A DNA stretch of 64,000 nucleotides from positions 2,914,001 through 2,978,000 of the forward strand of contig OZ240668.1 of assembly GCA_965198655.1 (NCBI GenBank), given 5' to 3'. The notes under the pieces were generated by a model that did no database searches, was not told where the DNA came from, and saw only the letters and a list, made by a program, of their open reading frames with translations. Origin of the DNA: Lichenicola sp965198655 (lineage in GTDB: Bacteria; Pseudomonadota; Alphaproteobacteria; Acetobacterales; Acetobacteraceae). The position numbers and the translations under genes were made by a program. Positions 55,643 to 64,000 of this stretch are shown piece after piece (the stretch's first letter is position 1; each line of letters starts with the position of its first letter).

Positions 55643-56362
55643 TCAGACCACCTCGTGCACGTCCAGCGCGGCGAGCAGGGCGCGGCGGGCGGGGGCGAAG
55701 CCCGGATCGTCGTGCCGGCGCGGCCGGTCCAGCGCCACCGGCAGCTCCGTGCGGATGCGGCCCCGGTCCAGCACCACGGCGCGGTCGCCCAGCAGCAGCG
55801 CCTCGTCGACGTCGTGCGTCACCAGCAGCACCGCGCAGCGCCGCTTCTGCCAGAGGCTGCCCACCATCGCCTGCATGCGCAGCCGGGTCAGCGCGTCCAG
55901 GCTGGCGAACGGCTCGTCCAGCATCAGGAACTCCGGCTCGCGCACCAGGGCGCGGGCGATGCCGACCCGCTGCGCCTCGCCGCCGGACAGGGTCAGCGGC
56001 CAGGCTTCCAGCCGGTGCCCGAGCCCGACCTCCTCCAGCGCCGCCACCGCGCGGTCGCGCGCGTCGCGTCCGGGCAGGCCGAGCGTCACGTTCTCCCACA
56101 CCCGGCGCCACGGCAGCAGGCGGGCCTCCTGGAACACCACGGCGACGTGGCGCGGGACCAGCACCTCCCCTTCCTCGACCGGGTCGAGCGCGGCCAGCGT
56201 GCGCAGCAGCGTGGTCTTGCCCGAGCCGCTGCGTCCGAGCAGGGCCAGGAACTCGCCCGGCTGGATCTCGAGGTCGAGGCGGTCCAGCACCGCGTTGCCG
56301 CCAAAGCGGCGGGTCAACCCCTCGACCCGGACCGCCGGCTCCGCCGGCCGCTCGTAACTCAT
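55643..56362 (-). CDS. ssuB: Aliphatic sulfonate ABC transporter, ATP-binding protein
   Basis: 239-residue ABC ATPase. Walker A is GRSGSGKTT, Q-loop is VFQEARLLPW, the signature is LSGGEAQRVGIARAL, Walker B is FLMLDEPFASLD and the H-loop is LVTHDVDEAL. These with the short length fit SsuB. ATG 56362 is 16 bases after the ssuC stop, so both are in one operon. The C-terminal arm is short and basic (DRPRRHDDP). Confidence 0.92.
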   Translation of the reverse strand: MSYERPAEPAVRVEGLTRRFGGNAVLDRLDLEIQPGEFLALLGRSGSGKTTLLRTLAALDPVEEGEVLVPRHVAVVFQEARLLPWRRVWENVTLGLPGRDARDRAVAALEEVGLGHRLEAWPLTLSGGEAQRVGIARALVREPEFLMLDEPFASLDALTRLRMQAMVGSLWQKRRCAVLLVTHDVDEALLLGDRAVVLDRGRIRTELPVALDRPRRHDDPGFAPARRALLAALDVHEVV

Positions 56363-56378
56363 CGCTGCGCTCCTGGGC

Positions 56379-57218
56379 TCATGCCCGGCCTCCGTAGGAT
56401 GGCCGCCAGGCCAGCAGGGTGCGCTCCAGCACGCGCACGAGCCCGTCGCTGAGCAGGCCCAGCAGGGCATAGACCAGCAGCCCGACCAGGATGATATCGG
56501 TGCGCAGGAAGTCCTCCGCGTCGGTCATCATGTGGCCGATGCCGGAGTTGGCGTTCACCTGCTCGGCCACCACCAGCATCAGCCAGGAGATGCCGACCGA
56601 GAACCGCAGGCCGGTCAGCAGGTCCGGCAGCGCGCCCGGCAGCACGATCTGCCGGATCGTCTGGGCGCGCGACAGGCCGAGCGTGCGGCCCATCTCCAGC
56701 AGCTTCGGGTCGATCGAGCGGATGCCCTTGTACAGGTTGAGGTAGATCGGGATCATCGAGCCGAGCGCCACCAGCGCCACCTTGGGCAGCTCGCCGATGC
56801 CGAACCACAGGATGAACAGCGGCACCAGGGCCAGCGCCGGCAGGGTACGCAGCATCTGCATCGGCGCATCGATCGCCTCCTCGCCGAGCCGCGACAGGCC
56901 GGCCACCAGCGCCAGCCCGATGCCGGCCGCGATCGCGATGGCGAGCCCGGAGCCGGCGCGGACCAGCGAGACCAGCAGGTTGCGCGGCAGCGTGCCGTCC
57001 GCGGTCAGGGCGACCGCGGTGGACAGGATGCGCAGCGGCGAAGCCAGGGTCTGCGGCGACACCAGCCCGGTGGACGAGGCCGCCTGCCACGCCAGCAGCA
57101 GCAGCACCGGCGAGACGGACCGGCGCATGAGGCCGGTCGGCAGCAGGCGGCGCGCCCATGCGGCGCCGGATGATCCACCCGCCGCCGCGACAACGGTGCC
57201 GCGCGGCCTGATCGCCAT
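56379..57218 (-). CDS. ssuC: Aliphatic sulfonate ABC transporter, permease
   Basis: 279-residue inner-membrane permease with about six helices and the BPD_transp EAA-like loop EMGRTLGLSRAQTIRQIVLPGALPDLLTG, here as MGRTLGLSRAQ and IVLPGALPDLLTGL. The N-terminal basic region (AIRPRGTVVAAAGG) resembles SsuC extensions. ATG 57218 was preferred over a longer in-frame start. It is the first gene of ssuC-ssuB; ssuA and ssuD lie on the other side of the toxin-antitoxin pair. Confidence 0.9.
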   Translation of the reverse strand: MAIRPRGTVVAAAGGSSGAAWARRLLPTGLMRRSVSPVLLLLAWQAASSTGLVSPQTLASPLRILSTAVALTADGTLPRNLLVSLVRAGSGLAIAIAAGIGLALVAGLSRLGEEAIDAPMQMLRTLPALALVPLFILWFGIGELPKVALVALGSMIPIYLNLYKGIRSIDPKLLEMGRTLGLSRAQTIRQIVLPGALPDLLTGLRFSVGISWLMLVVAEQVNANSGIGHMMTDAEDFLRTDIILVGLLVYALLGLLSDGLVRVLERTLLAWRPSYGGRA

Positions 57219-57298
57219 GTCGAGCACGATGATGCCTCCCTGGTCCCACCGGAACACGGCACAGAACCATCACATGGGACAGGTGGTCAAGAATTACC

Positions 57299-59575
<2,277 letters not shown>

Positions 59576-59744
59576 GAGCCGTCCCTCGTCCTGATCGTAT
59601 TCGAGCGTTCTTCGGATGACGCCGACGCACCCGCCCGACACGGGAAGGTGGAGGGCAGGCGCGGCGCGTAGCTGACGGAGCATGACGCTGCACCGCCATG
59701 TTCCGGGATGCTCGGAATCCAGCGATCATCCACAGGAAGGACCG

Positions 59745-61241
59745 TCAGAATGTCAAGCGCGACTTGACCGCGAGCACGAGGGCATCCCTGATGTTGCTCT
59801 GCGCGTTCGGCCTGAAGACGTACATGAGGTCCGGCTGGACATCGACCGAGCCCAGAAGACGGACGTCGTAGAAGATTTCGAGCACCTGCTCATGGGTCTG
59901 CACGCCCGTGATCCCGGTGCCAAGCGTGCGGTGACGTCGCAGATCGAGTTCCTCGGACGCCGTGAGCGACGGACTGACCTGCAGGGTGCTGAAGGCGATG
60001 CCAGCGGCGTCGTGCGGCCTGACCTGCAGGAAGCCACGATCGATCAGGCCGATGAAAGACTGGGCTCCGTATGTGGACGTCGTGGTGTCGGGACGCACTA
60101 AACCACCGAACGCGATCAGGCCGTTCGTGATCCCGGGACCGTTCCGAAACACCATCTGGTCGAACAGAAACCAGGCCTCGGTCGATCCGTGCCCGATGCG
60201 GGGCGGCTCCCGGCTCTGCACAATAGCGGACCCGCTCGCATCGACATACAGATCGGGATGCGGGGCGTTGTTGTAGCCGAAACCGATCTTGTAGTGGCCG
60301 AGCAAGGCGTCGCGACCATATTGCGGCTCGTAGCCGAGTTCGAGCGGGAACTCCTCCCCGACGATGTTGGCGCCGTCGAAGCGGAAGCCGCTGCGGTAGA
60401 TGGCCACTTGGCTCGTGCCCGATTCGACGGTGTAGAGCCCGAGTTGAACATAAAGGGTGCGCAGCGGGCGCAGGCGGAGACGGCCGCCCCAGACCGGTTC
60501 CGGATAGACGCTGAAACCGCTCGAGTTGGCGCTCAGCGCGCGGGGATTGCCGCAGAAGCTCCGGTTCTCGAAGTTGCAGTAGAGGGGCGAGGCCGCATAA
60601 TCCAGGCTCACGGGCAGGCGCCCGAACGCGGCGTCGACGCGGCCGCGGGCGAACGTCTCCTGGCCATAGGCATAGACCAGGTGCACGACCGTGTTGCCGG
60701 CGTTGATGTTCAGAAAGTCCTGGGGACGCAGCAGGTTGTCTCCGTAGCCGCGGCCGGCGTTGCCGCCGAACCGCGTGATCGCGACGGCGTGGGTGGAGAA
60801 CCCTCCGATACCGGCGAGGCGGCTCCAGTCGATGTCGTCTTCCAGCCCGATCTGGTTGTCGTCCGCTGCGGACCGACGCAGTCCGCCCGACACGTTGCCG
60901 GCGAACTCCGTCTGCAACTGGAGAAGGAAGGATATCCCCCGCGCGTCGAGACCCTGTCGAAGCCCGAAGGGATCGCCGAGCAGGTGGGATGGATTCGGCA
61001 GGGGCGGCTCCTGGAAATAGGGAGATCCCGCCTGAAGCGGCATCGAGAGCTGCAGGCTAGGACCGACGGACAAACCGGAGTTTCCGCTCTGGGCGCCGGC
61101 CTGGCCGATGCAGGCGATGAACGCAACGACCATGGCGACGGGCATCCAGGCCATCGGCCAGGAAATCGCTCCGCATCCTGACCCTTCGGCATCACGGTCT
61201 TTACGGCAAGGGTCTGATCGCCACCCACCCCTGATCATCAT
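59745..61241 (-). CDS. OprB-type carbohydrate-selective porin
   Basis: 498-residue outer-membrane beta barrel. The hydrophobic core of the export signal lies around residues 30-50 (MAWMPVAMVVAFIACIGQAG), preceded by an unusually long polar head. LLGDPFGLRQGLDARGISFLL matches the OprB opening, and the end reads DALVLAVKSRLTF, with the terminal Phe that directs barrel assembly. Patterned strands such as LYVQLGLYTV and YKIGFGYNNAP run throughout. ATG 61241 follows GGAGG by 7 bases; ATG 61154 would remove the long head. Sugar specificity is unknown. Confidence 0.88.
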   Translation of the reverse strand: MMIRGGWRSDPCRKDRDAEGSGCGAISWPMAWMPVAMVVAFIACIGQAGAQSGNSGLSVGPSLQLSMPLQAGSPYFQEPPLPNPSHLLGDPFGLRQGLDARGISFLLQLQTEFAGNVSGGLRRSAADDNQIGLEDDIDWSRLAGIGGFSTHAVAITRFGGNAGRGYGDNLLRPQDFLNINAGNTVVHLVYAYGQETFARGRVDAAFGRLPVSLDYAASPLYCNFENRSFCGNPRALSANSSGFSVYPEPVWGGRLRLRPLRTLYVQLGLYTVESGTSQVAIYRSGFRFDGANIVGEEFPLELGYEPQYGRDALLGHYKIGFGYNNAPHPDLYVDASGSAIVQSREPPRIGHGSTEAWFLFDQMVFRNGPGITNGLIAFGGLVRPDTTTSTYGAQSFIGLIDRGFLQVRPHDAAGIAFSTLQVSPSLTASEELDLRRHRTLGTGITGVQTHEQVLEIFYDVRLLGSVDVQPDLMYVFRPNAQSNIRDALVLAVKSRLTF

Positions 61242-61415
61242 GGATCGTCCTCCGTCCCCGAGCTTCTTGATGGCTCGACAGGTTCAGCCTTTGCCTTCTT
61301 GTCGGCGCGCATCCCGCGCCGCGCCGCGACGAGGCCAACGCGTCGTCTGGATCGTTCCTCCTTCGCATCCCGTCCGCCGCCGGTGGCCGGACGAGCCTTG
61401 TCGCCTCGCTTTTCT

Positions 61416-61455
61416 GTGTTATATGATTATATAGTACAATTTGCAAGCTTGGACG
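61416..61455 (+). promoter_or_regulatory. AT-rich regulatory segment before the aconitase-family gene
   Basis: TGTTATATGATTATATAGTA stands out as a long A/T stretch in very GC-rich DNA, with the imperfect palindrome TATATGATTATATA. It lies just before the ATG at 61460 and could be promoter -10 and operator for a GntR-like regulator. No regulator gene is in view. Position and composition are seen; function is inferred. Confidence 0.4.
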
Positions 61456-61459
61456 ACCC

Positions 61460-64000
61460 ATGCCGGTCCAGACGTCCTCACTCTCCTGCCTTAGCGGCGC
61501 GTTCGGCTCGGTGCGGGTCGTCGACCTCGCGGCCGCCTGCGGCGGCGGCACGACGCTGGCGCGCATGCCGTGGTGCCACCGCGTGTTGCTCGAGAACGTC
61601 ATGCGGCAACCCGATGCGCAGACCCGTGACGGCGCGCGTCAGTCGATCCTCGACTGGCTGCAGACCGGACGATCCGATGCGGAGATCCCGTTCGCTCCGA
61701 TGCGGATCCTCATGCACGACACGACGTGCGGTCCGGCGCTGACGGACATCGCCGCCATGCGCGACGTCGTTGCACGCGCCGGCGGAGATCCGGAGATGCT
61801 CAACCCCACCGTGCCGGTGGATACCTCCACCGATCACTCGCTGCCGGTCGACATCTCCGGCATCGCCGGCGCGATGCGGGCCAACATGGCCAACGAGATG
61901 GACCGCAACGCCGAGCGCTACCGATTCATGAAGTGGGCCGCGCGATCGGTGCGCCACTTCCGGGTGTTCCCGCCCGGAACCGGCATCATGCACACGATCA
62001 ACCTCGAGCGCCTCGCGCGCGTGGTGACGATCCAGCAGCGGGAGGGCGAGGACTGGGCGGTTCCGGACACCCTGATCGGCACCGACAGCCATACGCCGAT
62101 GGTGAACGGGATCGGCGTTCTCGGCTGGGGGGTGGGGGGCCTGGAAGCCGAGGGCGCGATGTTCGGGATCCCGGTCGCGTTGCGCGTGCCGGACGTCATC
62201 GGCGTCCGGTTGAACGGACGGTTGCCCGAGGGAAGCTTCGCAACCGACATGGCGCTCCGGGTCACGCATCTGCTGAGGAAGGCCGGCGTCAGCGGCGAGT
62301 TCGTGGAGTTCTGCGGCCCGGGCGTCGGGACGCTCACGGCCGGACAACGCGCCGTGATCTCGAACATGGCTCCGGAATACGGCGCCAGCACCGGGATGTT
62401 CCCGATCGACGACCAGACGCTCGCCTATCTCTCGTCGACCGGCCGCGACCCGGTCCACGTTGCCCTGGTCGAGGCCTATGCCAGGCACCAGGGGCTCTGG
62501 TACGACCCATCGAACGTTCCGACCTATACCGGGCTGCTGGACCTCGACCTGGCGACGATCCGTCCATCCGTCGCGGGGCCGCGAAGGCCGCAGGACCTGC
62601 TCGATCCGTCGCAGGTCGGCGCCGCACTCGCGGCCGTCGGCGTGGACGCGTCGTCGCGTGGCGACGCCAACCCGATCCCGCGCGGCGACGCCGACCCGAT
62701 CCCGCCCGACGCCGTCGCCATAGCGGCCCTGACTTCCTGCACCAACACCTCCGACTACGGGCTTCTGGTCGCCGCCGGGCTGGTGGCACGCAAGGCCCGC
62801 AGGCTGGGGCTTGCGGTCCCGAGCTGGGTCAAGACCTCCCTGACGCCGGGATCACCGTCGGCCGAACGCCGCCTCCGGCGCGCCGGGCTGCTGGAAGACC
62901 TGGAGGCGCTCGGTTTCGGCATCGCGGGCTATGGCTGCGCCACCTGCATCGGGAACTCGGGACCGTTGAAGCCCGACGTCGCCGCGGCCATCACCGCCGG
63001 CACGCTCAGGCCGGTCGCGGTGCTGTCGGGGAACCGCAACTTCTCCGGCCGCGTCCATCCCCAGATCGATGCGGCCCTGCTCTGCTCGCCGCCGCTGGTG
63101 CTGGCCTATGCGCTCGCCGGGCGCGCCGGCCTCGACGTGACCAGCGCGCCGTTGGGGTTCGGGCCGGATGGCAAGCCGGTCCTGCTGCAGGAGCTCTGGC
63201 CGCATTCCTCCGAGATCGAGTCGATCGTGCGGTCCAGCACGCGGAAGGAGGACATCGCCAACGCCGCGGCGGAAGCCGACGCCTCGGCCGCCTGGGCCGC
63301 GCTGCCGGAGATCGGCGGCGCGCTCTACCCGTGGGATCCGACCTCCACCTACCTCCGGCCGCCGCCCTTCGTCGCCCTGGCGGAGGCGCGGGAACCGTCC
63401 GATGTCCTGGACGCCGCGGTGCTGATGGTGCTGGGCGACGACGTCACCACCGACCACATCTCCCCTGCCGGCGCGATCCCGCGTCGCGGCGATGCCGCAT
63501 CCTGGCTGATCGACCGCGGCGAACGGCCGGACGACCTCAACGTCTTCTCCTCGCGCCGCGGCAACTGGGAGGTCATGCTGCGTGGCCTGTTCTCCAACAC
63601 GGGGATCGTCAACCACCTGGCGCCGGACCTGAAGCCCGGCGAGACGGTCTTCCAGGGCACCGGGGAGGCGATGCCGATATGGCGGGCGGCGGCGCGCTAC
63701 GGCGAGCTGTCGCGGCCGGTGGTGATCGTCGCCGGCGAACGCTACGGCGCCGGCTCGTCGCGGGACTGGGCCGCCAAGGGCGTTCACCTGCTGGGCGTCA
63801 GGGCGATCCTGGCGAACAGCTTCGAGAGGATTCACCGCTCGAACCTCATCGGCATGGGAATCCTGCCGCTCCGCCTACCAGCGGGCTGGCGCTTTGACGG
63901 CATGGGGCTGGTCGCGGACGACCGGATCGAGATCGCCTGGGATCCCGCGATGCTGGAGCCGCACGGGACGATCGCCGTGACGCTTCGGCGCGGCGACGGG
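61460..64000 (+). CDS. Aconitase-family hydratase (AcnA-like), 3' end cut by window edge
   Basis: Open for 847 codons to the window end. The family cluster-binding cysteines are in ALTSCTNTSDYG and GYGCATCIGNSGPL; other blocks are FPPGTGIMHTINLERLA, GTDSHTPMVNGIGVLGWGVGG, GNRNFSGRVHP, DDVTTDHISPAGAIP and AGERYGAGSSRDWAAKG, so the 4Fe-4S site and substrate contacts look intact. The sequence differs enough from housekeeping AcnA (for example FMKWAARSVRHFRV) that it may act on another tricarboxylate such as methylisocitrate. An inserted GDANPIPRGDADPIP repeat precedes the first Cys motif. About 40 residues are probably missing. Confidence 0.88.
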   Translation, partial: MPVQTSSLSCLSGAFGSVRVVDLAAACGGGTTLARMPWCHRVLLENVMRQPDAQTRDGARQSILDWLQTGRSDAEIPFAPMRILMHDTTCGPALTDIAAMRDVVARAGGDPEMLNPTVPVDTSTDHSLPVDISGIAGAMRANMANEMDRNAERYRFMKWAARSVRHFRVFPPGTGIMHTINLERLARVVTIQQREGEDWAVPDTLIGTDSHTPMVNGIGVLGWGVGGLEAEGAMFGIPVALRVPDVIGVRLNGRLPEGSFATDMALRVTHLLRKAGVSGEFVEFCGPGVGTLTAGQRAVISNMAPEYGASTGMFPIDDQTLAYLSSTGRDPVHVALVEAYARHQGLWYDPSNVPTYTGLLDLDLATIRPSVAGPRRPQDLLDPSQVGAALAAVGVDASSRGDANPIPRGDADPIPPDAVAIAALTSCTNTSDYGLLVAAGLVARKARRLGLAVPSWVKTSLTPGSPSAERRLRRAGLLEDLEALGFGIAGYGCATCIGNSGPLKPDVAAAITAGTLRPVAVLSGNRNFSGRVHPQIDAALLCSPPLVLAYALAGRAGLDVTSAPLGFGPDGKPVLLQELWPHSSEIESIVRSSTRKEDIANAAAEADASAAWAALPEIGGALYPWDPTSTYLRPPPFVALAEAREPSDVLDAAVLMVLGDDVTTDHISPAGAIPRRGDAASWLIDRGERPDDLNVFSSRRGNWEVMLRGLFSNTGIVNHLAPDLKPGETVFQGTGEAMPIWRAAARYGELSRPVVIVAGERYGAGSSRDWAAKGVHLLGVRAILANSFERIHRSNLIGMGILPLRLPAGWRFDGMGLVADDRIEIAWDPAMLEPHGTIAVTLRRGDG

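Overview
The window is GC-rich chromosomal DNA. Gene content and signals point to an alphaproteobacterium, most likely Rhodospirillales/Acetobacteraceae: a ChvG/ChvI two-component pair, an alphaproteobacterial-type RpoH promoter (CTTG-N18-CCTACTT) before grpE, a fused MaeB malic enzyme, an OprB-type porin, a secreted S53 acid peptidase and an aliphatic sulfonate (ssu) cluster. The taxonomic call is inference. I found no tRNA, rRNA, CRISPR array, integrase or intact insertion sequence. Both window edges cut genes: dnaK on the left and an aconitase-family gene on the right.

Layout. 1-10.5 kb: dnaK and grpE (minus), then chvI and chvG (plus) held apart by a dispersed palindromic repeat, a large sensor diguanylate cyclase and a decayed IS481-type transposase; an AI-2E family permease follows. 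10.6-16.7 kb: an unknown low-complexity protein, an S53 protease, an LTxxQ periplasmic protein, pyroglutamyl peptidase, a methyltransferase and a small exported protein. 16.9-20.9 kb: a phage-shock (psp) locus of pspA-pspB-pspC-adhesin-like gene facing pspF, with a clear sigma-54 promoter before pspA. 20.8-26.7 kb: exported MsrB/MsrA, a CNNM/CBS membrane protein coupled to an MbcA-like gene, an aminotransferase and a dienelactone hydrolase.

26.9-41.8 kb mixes housekeeping genes (degP-like protease, tadA, rsmD, a pseudouridine synthase, transporters) with accessory genes. The latter include three uncharacterised proteins (26881-28761, 38216-40168, 40165-41826) sharing an N-terminal segment; two of them are full-length paralogues with a possible glycosyltransferase-like C-terminal half. 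42-46.9 kb: ftsK, a fosmidomycin-resistance-type MFS pump and a second pseudouridine synthase.

47.0-49.9 kb holds the most system-like accessory unit: a coupled two-gene operon encoding an AAA_13 (RloC/PrrC-like) ATPase with a CPYC zinc-hook motif and a PIN-like nuclease. It is preceded by visibly AT-richer DNA and followed by a strong hairpin. I do not recognise this pair as a named system; an RNA-targeting anti-phage role is inference. 50-64 kb: an exported methyltransferase, a stand-alone condensation-domain protein, an ssu sulfonate cluster (ssuA, ssuD, ssuC-ssuB) split by a RES/Xre toxin-antitoxin pair, maeB, an OprB porin and the aconitase-family gene.

A composite palindromic repeat occurs four times (near 3.6, 16.8, 24.4 and 33.8 kb), three of them exactly between convergent genes.
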